Positions 1-5,336 of a DNA stretch of 13,977 nt are shown here, piece by piece (the first letter of the stretch is position 1; every line of letters starts with the position of its first letter). The stretch comes from CAG-390 sp964590755 (GTDB lineage Bacteria > Bacillota > Clostridia > Oscillospirales > CAG-272). The position numbers and the translations under genes are program-made. The DNA lies in assembly GCA_964590755.1 (NCBI GenBank), contig CAZPYK010000040.1:1-13977 (forward strand), read 5' to 3'. Under the pieces are notes generated by a model that was not told where the DNA came from, ran no database searches, and was given only the letters and a program-made list of their open reading frames with translations.

Positions 1-692
1 TGACTTCCGCGATCGAATATCTGCGCGGAGCAAACCTTGCCGCAACGGCGTTCAGATTGCTTCTGGCAATGCTGTTCGGCGGCATAATCGGCATCGAACG
101 CGGACGCAAGCGCCGCCCCGCGGGATTCAGAACACACATTCTTGTGTGCATGGGCGCCGCAATGGCAATGTGCATAAGCCAATACCTCGGCATAACGCTG
201 GGGCAGAACACCGACATCTCGCGTCTGGGCGCACAGGTGATAAACGGCATCGGCTTTCTCGGCGCGGGAACGATCATCGTGACCGGTCAACAGCAGGTCA
301 AGGGTCTCACGACCGCGGCGGGACTTTGGGCATCCGCCTGCATGGGGCTTGCAATCGGAGCCGGCTTTTACGAATGCGCGATACTTGCGTGCATCGTCAT
401 ATTCATGACCATAACCCTGCTGAACAATCTTGAAAAAATGCTTACCTCGCGCACGCGAAACATGAATATAAACATAACGCTCGGCGAGGTCGGTGCGCTT
501 CCCGCGGTGCTCGAGCATCTGCGCTCAAAAAACATAAAAATATTTGATGTTGAAATAACCAACGTGCGCAACGCGAAGACCGCGGCGCCGAATGTGATAA
601 TAGAGATGAAGCTGCCGCGCCGCAGCCCGCACGCAGAGGTCATAACCTCCGTCGCCGCGCTTGACGGCGTCATATCAGTGGACGAGCCGTAA
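1..692 (+). CDS. MgtC/SapB family membrane protein, copy 1 (5' edge cut)
   Basis: Integral membrane protein of the MgtC/SapB family; members are linked to Mg2+ homeostasis, envelope physiology or stress survival, and the biochemical activity is not settled. The frame is open from base 3. Bases 1-2 are TG, so the ATG most likely starts one base before the window (M-T-S-A-I-E-Y-L), matching the start of the second copy. That would give about 230 residues. Visible hallmarks are the GIERGRKRRPAGFRTH segment after the first helix, NTDISRLGAQVINGIGFLGAG, and QVKGLTTAAGLWASA. After the four-to-five helix core comes a soluble C-terminal domain of about 80 residues resembling the ACT-like domain of long MgtC proteins. 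The second paralogue follows at 1181, and a tandem repeat array begins 3 bp after the stop codon. A promoter lies outside the window. The family call is firm; the transported or sensed ligand is unknown. Confidence 0.9.
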   Translation, partial: TSAIEYLRGANLAATAFRLLLAMLFGGIIGIERGRKRRPAGFRTHILVCMGAAMAMCISQYLGITLGQNTDISRLGAQVINGIGFLGAGTIIVTGQQQVKGLTTAAGLWASACMGLAIGAGFYECAILACIVIFMTITLLNNLEKMLTSRTRNMNINITLGEVGALPAVLEHLRSKNIKIFDVEITNVRNAKTAAPNVIIEMKLPRRSPHAEVITSVAALDGVISVDEP

Positions 693-694
693 CA

Positions 695-1155
695 GCGTGA
701 AAGTTCAATGATCCAAAAATCGAAAGATCACCTGTTTCACGCATAAATTCACCTTAAAAATGGGACCCAACCCATTTTTGTCGCAAGCGACACAGGTGAA
801 TTTCGTTAGATATTTGTATTTGTTCCGCCGCTGTGGCGGCGGAGTTTGATGCGTGAAAGTTCAATGATCCAAAAATCGAAAGATCACCTGTTTCACGCAT
901 AAATTCACCTTAAAAATGGGACCCAACCCATTTTTGTCGCAAGCGACACAGGTGAATTTCGTTAGATATTTGTATTTGTTCCGCCGCTGTGGCGGCGGAG
1001 TTTGATGCGTGAAAGTTCAATGATCCAAAAATCGAAAGATCACCTGTTTCACGCATAAATTCACCTTAAAAATGGGACCCAACCCATTTTTGTCGCAAGC
1101 GACACAGGTGAATTTCGTTAGATATTTGTATTTGTTCCGCCGCTGTGGCGGCGGA
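695..1155. repeat. Tandem array, 156-bp unit x about 2.95, hairpin-rich
   Basis: Units start at 695, 851 and 1007, exactly 156 bp apart, and appear identical by eye. The third unit ends at 1155, lacking its last seven bases. Each unit holds a series of inverted repeats (unit 2 coordinates): ATGCGTGAAA 849-858 with TTTCACGCAT 891-900, enclosing TGATC/GATCA; AAATTCACCT 901-910 with AGGTGAATTT 950-959, enclosing AAAAATGGG 912-920 with CCCATTTTT 927-935 and a small GTCGC/GCGAC stem; and CCGCCGC 981-987 with GCGGCGG 992-998. There are no spacers, so it is not CRISPR, and no transposase is present. The array fills nearly all the space between the two mgtC paralogues. It ends 25 bp before the ATG of copy 2, so it is probably transcribed as the mgtC1-mgtC2 intercistronic RNA. 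Confidence 0.95.
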
Positions 1156-1180
1156 AACCGCGAAAGGAATCAACGTAAAA

Positions 1181-1876
1181 ATGACATTTTCCGAATTTAT
1201 CGAGCTGATAAAGGGCGTCGGCATCGTCGGCGTTGCCGTAAGACTTTTTCTGGCAGTCCTCTGCGGAGGGCTCGTTGGACTTGAGCGCGAAAACAAACGC
1301 CGCTCGGCAGGCTTTCGCACACACACTCTGATCTGCATCGGCGCAACTCTTACGACGCTGACAAGTCAATATCTTGTAAGTCTTGGTTGGAATACCGACC
1401 CCGCGCGTCTGGGCGCACAGGTCATTGCCGGCATGGGCTTTATCGGAGCGGGTGCGATAATAGTGACCTCCCGCCGCCAGGTCAAGGGACTTACCACCGC
1501 CGCCGGACTTTGGGCATCGGCGATAATCGGTCTGGCAATAGGCACCGGATATTACGAGGCGGCGCTCATCGGCGTGTCGCTGGTGCTCTTCTCGGAGATC
1601 GTGCTGTCAAAGCTTGAATACTTCATCATCTCCACCGCCCGCTCAATGAACATATACATAGAATTTTCCGCGATCGATGATCTCAACAATATCGTCGAAG
1701 AGGTAAAAAAACACAACATCTCGATAGTGGATATCGAAATAACCAAATCCCGTCCCTCCGAGGGCATGCACCTCAGCGCAATATTGGCGCTTCAGTTTAA
1801 AAAGAAGATCCCGCACGAGAATGTTATGGCGATACTTTCAAGCATCTCCGGCGTGAACACCGTTGAGGAGCTTTGA
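1181..1876 (+). CDS. MgtC/SapB family membrane protein, copy 2
   Basis: Second MgtC/SapB-family paralogue, 231 residues, inner-membrane. It has the same signatures as copy 1: GLERENKRRSAGFRTH (33-48), NTDPARLGAQVIAGMGFIGAG (71-91), QVKGLTTAAGLWASA (100-114). A hydrophobic N-terminal half is followed by a soluble ACT-like tail (about 155-231). The ATG at 1181 is chosen because it gives the same M-T-x start and helix register as copy 1, and because AAAGGA lies 12 nt upstream. An in-frame GTG at 1145 would add 12 residues, but it falls in the loop of the repeat's last hairpin and is unlikely. The two copies are clearly homologous but diverged, especially in the tail, so this is an old duplication. 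The 156-bp repeats just upstream are far more similar to each other and must be younger. Function is inferred only as a family role in Mg2+ or stress adaptation. Confidence 0.92.
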   Translation: MTFSEFIELIKGVGIVGVAVRLFLAVLCGGLVGLERENKRRSAGFRTHTLICIGATLTTLTSQYLVSLGWNTDPARLGAQVIAGMGFIGAGAIIVTSRRQVKGLTTAAGLWASAIIGLAIGTGYYEAALIGVSLVLFSEIVLSKLEYFIISTARSMNIYIEFSAIDDLNNIVEEVKKHNISIVDIEITKSRPSEGMHLSAILALQFKKKIPHENVMAILSSISGVNTVEEL

Positions 1877-1901
1877 TATCCCGACACCGAGCGCTTTTAC
1901 T

Positions 1902-1932
1902 AAAAAACGGGCTGTCGCATTAAGACAGCCCG
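1902..1932 (-). terminator. Intrinsic terminator reading leftward
   Basis: Perfect 9-bp stem CGGGCTGTC (1908-1916) / GACAGCCCG (1924-1932) with a 7-nt loop. On the - strand the stem is followed by six T (AAAAAA at 1902-1907 on +). No T-tract follows it on the + strand, so it should stop transcripts coming from the hydrolase gene at 2174-3325. Confidence 0.75.
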
Positions 1933-1957
1933 GAGGCGATATGAAGAAAAGTGAAAA

Positions 1958-1980
1958 ATGAATAATGAATAATGAATAAT
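1958..1980. repeat. Short 7-bp tandem repeat ATGAATA x 3.3
   Basis: Three consecutive ATGAATA units (1958-1978) plus a partial one. It lies in the non-coding convergent region. No function is apparent; it is a simple-sequence tract prone to slippage. Confidence 0.7.
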
Positions 1981-1987
1981 GTCGGTA

Positions 1988-2012
1988 GCTTTTCTCCCGC
2001 CGGGAGAAAAGC
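1988..2012. other. Perfect 11-bp inverted repeat (hairpin)
   Basis: GCTTTTCTCCC (1988-1998), a 3-nt loop and GGGAGAAAAGC (2002-2012) form a strong stem-loop. Neither side carries a clear T-tract, so it is not a standard terminator; it may stabilise a 3' end. Confidence 0.65.
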
Positions 2013-2040
2013 ATTGAATTTTATATATATATATCATAGA

Positions 2041-2098
2041 GAAAAGTCGCGCATGCGACTTTTCTTTTCCTTTTCTCTTCTCTCTTCTCTTTTCTCTT
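2041..2098 (+). terminator. Possible first terminator of the mgtC unit, followed by a 40-nt pyrimidine tract
   Basis: GAAAAGTCGC (2041-2050), a 4-nt loop and GCGACTTTTC (2055-2064) form a perfect 10-bp stem. It runs directly into an uninterrupted C/T tract (2059-2098). The pyrimidine run contains several TTTT blocks rather than one T-tract, so termination on + is possible but not certain. The long homopurine/homopyrimidine stretch is unusual in itself. Confidence 0.45.
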
Positions 2099-2128
2099 AT
2101 TTAAAAGAACTGTTGTATAACGCCGCTC

Positions 2129-2165
2129 GGGGCTGCCTCGCTTGCACGAGACAGCCCCCTTTTTT
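2129..2165 (+). terminator. Intrinsic terminator reading rightward (mgtC unit)
   Basis: GGGGCTGCCTCG (2129-2140) pairs with CGAGACAGCCCC (2147-2158) with a single C-A mismatch and a 6-nt loop, followed by six T (2160-2165). It lies 9 bp from the stop codon of the opposing hydrolase gene and best serves + strand transcripts from mgtC2. Confidence 0.75.
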
Positions 2166-2173
2166 GATATTAT

Positions 2174-3325
2174 TTAAGGAGCCTGCAATTCATTTGTGCC
2201 GAGATCGTATTTGAATACATCATTCCAGTTGCGGCGCAAGGCTATTTCAAGCGTTCTGTCGGTGTTGTTGAAAACTATCGACCACTGCGTGTTGCTGGTG
2301 ATCTCGGTCTCGCTCGGCATCTGAGACGCCGCCTTCAGCGCCTGCCATGCAACGTCGTTGTTATAACTCTGCGTGCTGTCAAATACCGCCTCAATGCTGT
2401 CATATCTCTCTTTGCCGTGACCGTAGATACCGTTTTTGCCGGTCTCGGTGACCTTGTCGATATAGAGCGCAAAGAAGTTTGTTATCGTGCGCATCGGAGT
2501 TGCGACCAACTCGCGGGTCTCGCTGTGGCAATCGTATTCCACAACTCTGCCGTCTCCCGAAGCATCGGTTATATAGAAATGATAGTCGCGCCCCGAGGTC
2601 GCCACCATGTCGTATTGCCGCAAAAGCTCGACCGCTTCTTCGGTCGTGGCGGCTCTGTCAAGCACCAGCCTTATTGCTATCGTGGTTGCGATATTCGGCT
2701 TTTCTGTATCCTGGACCGTAGGGTCGCTGTCCAGCGTCAGCACCGCGATGGAAACGCCCTTTTCGTTCATACCGTCAAGGCAGATAAAGGGCGCGGTGAG
2801 GCACGCAAGCTTTGATTTGATGCTTGCCGTGGCATCGTTGGCGCCGATATTGCTCAGCGCCGCAAACGCCACCGAGCTGTATCCGTCATCCGGATCGCAA
2901 TAAACGAGCATTGCAGAGGTGTTCTTTTTGAAATCGTAATTTCGACCCATCATAACATCACCGTCATCCCCGGTAATGCAGAATGCGCTGCATGCGAAGT
3001 TCGGAGCCTTTATCTTTACCGGCAAAAGCGGCAGCGCCTCGCTTATTACGGCATCCATAAAGGCTTGGTCGTCGGTCAGACCAAAATCTATGATATCGTC
3101 GATGCTGTAATCATATTTGATATCCATTCTGTAGATATCAAAGCCGTCGTCGTATTCGGTGACCTGCTTGATGCTTGCCACCGACGCAAAACGCGTCGCA
3201 TACAGCGCCGCGAAGCCGCCTATGAGCAGCAATATTGCAGCCAAAACACAGCACACCGTTATCAAAACAGCTTTCTTTACGCTTTTTTTCTTGCTCATAT
3301 CACTCACGCTCATCCCTTGACTCAC
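2174..3325 (-). CDS. Membrane-anchored choloylglycine hydrolase / penicillin V acylase-like Ntn hydrolase
   Basis: Linear amide C-N hydrolase of the choloylglycine hydrolase/acyltransferase (Ntn) superfamily, 383 residues. A Lys-rich start and one hydrophobic helix (about 19-43) suggest an anchored protein with its catalytic domain outside the cytoplasm. Candidate active-site features: Cys112 in NFACSAFC, GRNYDF (127-132), D184-G-M-N-E-K-G, Asn283 in TNF, Arg307 in ERYDS, and a terminal TQWSIVFN strand. In this family the nucleophile is an N-terminal Cys freed by processing, so 111 residues would have to be removed. The GTG start at 3325 is supported by AAAGG 8 nt upstream; in-frame ATGs at 3313 and 3298 lack a comparable site. 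No convincing promoter was seen in the gap upstream. The substrate (bile salt, penicillin V, N-acyl homoserine lactone or a peptide amide) cannot be told from sequence; the N-terminal anchor is unlike secreted or cytosolic bile salt hydrolases. Confidence 0.82.
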   Translation of the reverse strand: MSQGMSVSDMSKKKSVKKAVLITVCCVLAAILLLIGGFAALYATRFASVASIKQVTEYDDGFDIYRMDIKYDYSIDDIIDFGLTDDQAFMDAVISEALPLLPVKIKAPNFACSAFCITGDDGDVMMGRNYDFKKNTSAMLVYCDPDDGYSSVAFAALSNIGANDATASIKSKLACLTAPFICLDGMNEKGVSIAVLTLDSDPTVQDTEKPNIATTIAIRLVLDRAATTEEAVELLRQYDMVATSGRDYHFYITDASGDGRVVEYDCHSETRELVATPMRTITNFFALYIDKVTETGKNGIYGHGKERYDSIEAVFDSTQSYNNDVAWQALKAASQMPSETEITSNTQWSIVFNNTDRTLEIALRRNWNDVFKYDLGTNELQAP

Positions 3326-3391
3326 AAGGAACGCCTTTCTTATTTATTCGATAATGAGATACCTAACGTACAGCAAATGATAGTTTTCAAT

Positions 3392-3432
3392 ATCGGGCTC
3401 TCCTTGCGCTTTGGCACATCGGAGAGCCCGAT
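3392..3432 (-). other. Strong 12-bp stem-loop after the TM2 gene
   Basis: ATCGGGCTCTCC (3392-3403) and GGAGAGCCCGAT (3421-3432) are perfectly complementary with a 17-nt loop, starting 8 bp after the TM2-protein stop codon. No T-tract follows on either strand, so it is either a U-less terminator, a 3' end stabiliser or a processing site within a TM2-hydrolase transcript. Confidence 0.6.
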
Positions 3433-3440
3433 AAACGATC

Positions 3441-3806
3441 TCAGTCGGTAAGCTTTACGCCGTTCGCGTCGGTCGTGTAACCGTCCTTGCCTATAAGATA
3501 GAATATGCCTTCGATAAGACCCCAAACTCCCATGGCTGTGGCGCCGATACCGCAGGTAAGCAGCGATACGAGCAACTGGATGAGCGCTCTCTTGGTATAG
3601 CCGAGATAGAAGTTATGTACGCCGAGGCTGCCTAAGAATATTCCCAAAAGACCTGCCGCCAGCTTGGATTTGGCAGCACCGGAGTTTTGATTTACGGGCT
3701 GAGCGGGCTGAGTGGGCTGAGTGGGCTGAGCGTTTGCCGCTTGACCGCAGTTGGGGCAAAAAGCGGCGTTGTCATCGATCTGAGTACCGCAGTTTTTACA
3801 AAACAT
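3441..3806 (-). CDS. Zinc-ribbon TM2-domain membrane protein
   Basis: 121-residue protein in three parts. An N-terminal zinc ribbon has C3-x2-C6 and C17-x2-C20 (CKNCG, CPNCG). A Pro/Gln linker (about 28-40) is built on QPTQPTQPAQP. A TM2 domain (about 45-110) has the LGIFLGSLGVHNFYLGY motif and two helices. TM2 proteins of this kind are common in Firmicutes, and their role is not established. ATG at 3806 is chosen because GGAGG lies 9 nt upstream; an in-frame upstream ATG at 3830 precedes that site and would fall inside the leader. The linker DNA is four 9-bp tandem units (3696-3731), so linker length may vary between strains. A near-consensus promoter sits at 3863-3891. The downstream hydrolase could be read through from here, but the strong stem at 3392-3432 lies between. 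Confidence 0.9.
   Translation of the reverse strand: MFCKNCGTQIDDNAAFCPNCGQAANAQPTQPTQPAQPVNQNSGAAKSKLAAGLLGIFLGSLGVHNFYLGYTKRALIQLLVSLLTCGIGATAMGVWGLIEGIFYLIGKDGYTTDANGVKLTD
3696..3731. repeat. In-frame 9-bp coding tandem repeat x4
   Basis: Four 9-bp units of the form GGGCTGAG(C/T) on the + strand encode the AQP/TQP repeats of the TM2-protein linker. Being a multiple of three, gain or loss of units would keep the frame. Confidence 0.8.
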
Positions 3807-3862
3807 AGTCTTGATCCTCCAAATAATCATTCGGAACGGCTTTAAACCATTCTCTTGTAATT

Positions 3863-3891
3863 ATTATATCATATATTTGACACACGGTCAA
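3863..3891 (-). promoter_or_regulatory. SigA-type promoter of the TM2 gene
   Basis: On the - strand TTGACC (3886-3891) is followed by a 17-nt spacer and a perfect TATAAT (3863-3868). Transcription would start near 3856, giving a leader of about 50 nt with the GGAGG site. It lies between the stop of the upstream gene (3907) and the TM2 start. Confidence 0.85.
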
Positions 3892-3906
3892 TGTTTTTTT
3901 GATTAT

Positions 3907-4344
3907 TTATTCCGCGTTTTGATCATCCGAAGCGTCCTCGGCAGGTGCCGCTTCGGCGCTCGGAGCAGCTGCGGCATCCGCAACCGGCTCGGAAACGGGG
4001 AGCGGTGTTTTGCTCGCCTTGAAGCCGCTCACGGCGCAGGCTATCATGGTGCAAAGTATGTATACATGGAACGCAATATCGATCAGCGCCGAGGCATCGA
4101 ATCCGAACAGCCAAAACAGCAGCAAAAAGGAAAGACAATCGAATGAAAACAGCACGGCGCTTACTATCATCCAGCCGTAATGATTCTTTGAAAAGAACCA
4201 GCAAAGCAGATAAAGTACAAATATTATCACCGAGATAACGATGGCGACATAAAGGAATTGATCCGGCCAAAAATCAAAGCCCTCCCAGCCGTTTGCGGGA
4301 TCATCGTATATCTCTTGCGGCAGATGCCCGGTCCATGCAAGCAT
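3907..4344 (-). CDS. Unknown multi-pass membrane protein, C-terminal part (apparent frameshift)
   Basis: 145 codons if started at the ATG at 4344. It has three predicted helices (about 30-50, 58-80, 88-107) and an acidic, Ala-rich low-complexity tail (about 118-145). I do not recognise a function. It has no Shine-Dalgarno site of its own, and its first ATG comes one base after the TAA of the preceding ORF (TAATATG). Removing one T at that junction would give a continuous protein reading YYLTSNMLAWTG, and I recall related Clostridia membrane proteins as single ORFs with the same order. So this is most likely the C-terminal part of one gene spanning 3907-4531 that is broken by a +1 indel (mutation or sequencing error). 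Reinitiation or programmed frameshifting are alternatives. Confidence 0.7.
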   Translation of the reverse strand: MLAWTGHLPQEIYDDPANGWEGFDFWPDQFLYVAIVISVIIFVLYLLCWFFSKNHYGWMIVSAVLFSFDCLSFLLLFWLFGFDASALIDIAFHVYILCTMIACAVSGFKASKTPLPVSEPVADAAAAPSAEAAPAEDASDDQNAE

Positions 4345-4345
4345 A

Positions 4346-4531
4346 TTAGGATGTCAAATAATACGGTCCGGCAAGCGAAAACAGAAAATAGGTACCGTCT
4401 CCCGTAGCGCTCATTATAATATTGACCACCGTGAGTGCCAAAAGCAGCAGAATGTTGAGTCTGGCGCCGGCAAGACGTTTGCTGTACTGCTGATGAACAT
4501 CGATTTCGGTTGCTTTGTTGAAGAATGACAT
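4346..4531 (-). CDS. Unknown membrane protein, N-terminal part (apparent frameshift)
   Basis: 61 codons beginning MSFFNKATEIDVHQQYSKRL, with a helix at about 24-43 and a second hydrophobic stretch that is cut off by the TAA at 4346-4348. GGAGG lies 6 nt before the ATG at 4531, and a perfect consensus promoter sits about 30 bp further upstream, so expression signals are intact. The reading continues in another frame at 4344 (see that entry). The intact protein would be about 207 residues with roughly five helices. The preserved promoter and RBS argue for a recent lesion or an assembly error rather than an old pseudogene. Function unknown; the charged N-terminus facing the first helix suggests a small polytopic membrane protein. 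Confidence 0.7.
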   Translation of the reverse strand: MSFFNKATEIDVHQQYSKRLAGARLNILLLLALTVVNIIMSATGDGTYFLFSLAGPYYLTS

Positions 4532-4562
4532 TTTCGACCTCCGAAGTTTTTATTGTACAACA

Positions 4563-4591
4563 ATTATATTACAAAACCGGCCGCTTGTCAA
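4563..4591 (-). promoter_or_regulatory. Perfect consensus SigA promoter (frameshifted membrane gene)
   Basis: On the - strand TTGACA (4586-4591), a 17-nt spacer and TATAAT (4563-4568). The predicted start is near 4556, giving a leader of only about 25 nt with GGAGG before the ATG at 4531. It is divergent to the feo promoter about 65 bp away. Confidence 0.9.
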
Positions 4592-4655
4592 TAGCCTGCT
4601 CGCCGTATGCGACTTAAAAAATCAACCGCGTTCCGCAAAAACTCGCCCGTATTTA

Positions 4656-4684
4656 TTGACACCAAAGCGGCGTCATGATATAAT
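4656..4684 (+). promoter_or_regulatory. Perfect consensus SigA promoter of the feo-nfn operon
   Basis: TTGACA (4656-4661), 17-nt spacer, TATAAT (4679-4684). Transcription should begin near 4691, almost exactly where the 99-bp repeat array starts. The array would therefore be transcribed as the leader of feoA, about 363 nt long. I see no clear Fur or DtxR/IdeR palindrome over the promoter. Confidence 0.88.
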
Positions 4685-5017
4685 AGGTTCGGAATGAGAT
4701 CCACAGCAGATTTTATAGTTCTGTTACCTCACCTTGACTTCAAATGCCAACGCATTTGAAGTCCAAAGTCCGGAGCAGATATCAGATTCGGAATTTAATT
4801 TACTGCAGATTTTGCAGTTCGGTTACCTCACCTTGACTTCAAATGTCGACGCATTTGAAGTCCAAAGTTTGTAGCAGATCTTAGATTCGGAATGTGATCC
4901 ACTTCAGATTTTACAGTTCTGTTACCTCACCTTGACTTCAAATGCCAACGCATTTGAAGTCCAAAGTCCGGAGCAGATCTTAGGTTCGGAATTTGATTTA
5001 CTGCAGATTTTACCGTT
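4685..5017. repeat. Tandem array, 99-bp unit x about 3.3, in the feoA leader
   Basis: The TTCGGAAT marker recurs at 4688, 4787, 4886 and 4985, exactly 99 bp apart. Each full unit carries a strong stem: GACTTCAAATGC (4736-4747) / GCATTTGAAGTC (4752-4763) with a CAAC loop, the same at 4934-4961, and at 4835-4862 a version with one change that still allows a G-U pair. Units 1 and 3 resemble each other more than their neighbours (about 7 differences by eye), and the start of partial unit 4 matches unit 2, so a 198-bp dimer appears to have been duplicated. There are no spacers and no transposase. The stretch 4532-5053 contains no gene, only the two divergent promoters and this array. Confidence 0.92.
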
Positions 5018-5053
5018 ATGTATTATGTATTCTAAATAAGGAACACAAAAGCA

Positions 5054-5284
5054 ATGACACTTGATAAGCTTAAGGTCGGCGGCAGTGCCGTAATAACCGC
5101 CGTGGGCGGCGAGGGTCCCCTTCGCCTGCGTCTGCTCGACATGGGGCTGATACCGCACACGCGCGTCAGCGTAATGAAGATCGCCCCCATGGGGGACCCG
5201 ATAGAAATAATGGTTCGCGGCTATGTTCTTACCATCCGCTTGGAGGATGCGGCCAAGATAGAGATAAAAGAGGAAAAAGATTGA
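5054..5284 (+). CDS. feoA: FeoA, ferrous iron transport accessory protein
   Basis: 76-residue cytosolic protein with the SH3-like fold of FeoA, which binds or modulates FeoB during Fe(II) uptake. The length is typical. Recognisable features: LDKLKVGGSAVITAV at the start, LRLRLLDMGLIPHTRVSVMK in the middle, and the terminal MGDPIEIMVRGYVLTIRLEDAAKIEI. ATG at 5054 is preceded by AAGGA (5038-5042), spacing 11 nt. It is the first gene of the apparent feo-nfn operon, behind the repeat-containing leader, and feoB follows after 52 bp. Regulation by iron would be expected from family practice, but the sequence shows no obvious repressor box; the long repeated leader is the only candidate control element. 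Confidence 0.97.
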   Translation: MTLDKLKVGGSAVITAVGGEGPLRLRLLDMGLIPHTRVSVMKIAPMGDPIEIMVRGYVLTIRLEDAAKIEIKEEKD

Positions 5285-5336
5285 TGCTTGGCTTGAACGG
5301 CTCATTTCATGCTTTTTCAGAAAGAAGTGATAGACA

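Noticed and set aside
695..1155. CRISPR array
   Set aside because: Units are directly adjacent with no unique spacers, and each is 156 bp long; no cas genes.
695..1180. M-box (Mg2+) riboswitch upstream of mgtC2
   Set aside because: I do not see the conserved M-box core, and the region is accounted for by the repeat units. A covariance-model scan would decide.
1072..1284. Small ORFs running out of the 156-bp repeat
   Set aside because: The unit length is divisible by three, so frames stay open across copies, but the products have no RBS and overlap mgtC2 in another frame.
1972..2214. 80-codon ORF in the mgtC2/hydrolase intergenic region
   Set aside because: It runs through hairpins, a pyrimidine tract and a terminator and into the opposite gene; no RBS or coding character.
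4679..5000. DtxR/IdeR iron box (TTAGGTT-like half sites in the 99-bp repeats)
   Set aside because: Only a 7-base half site (TTAGGTT near 4982, a weaker TAGGTT near 4685) is present; the second half of the palindrome is missing.
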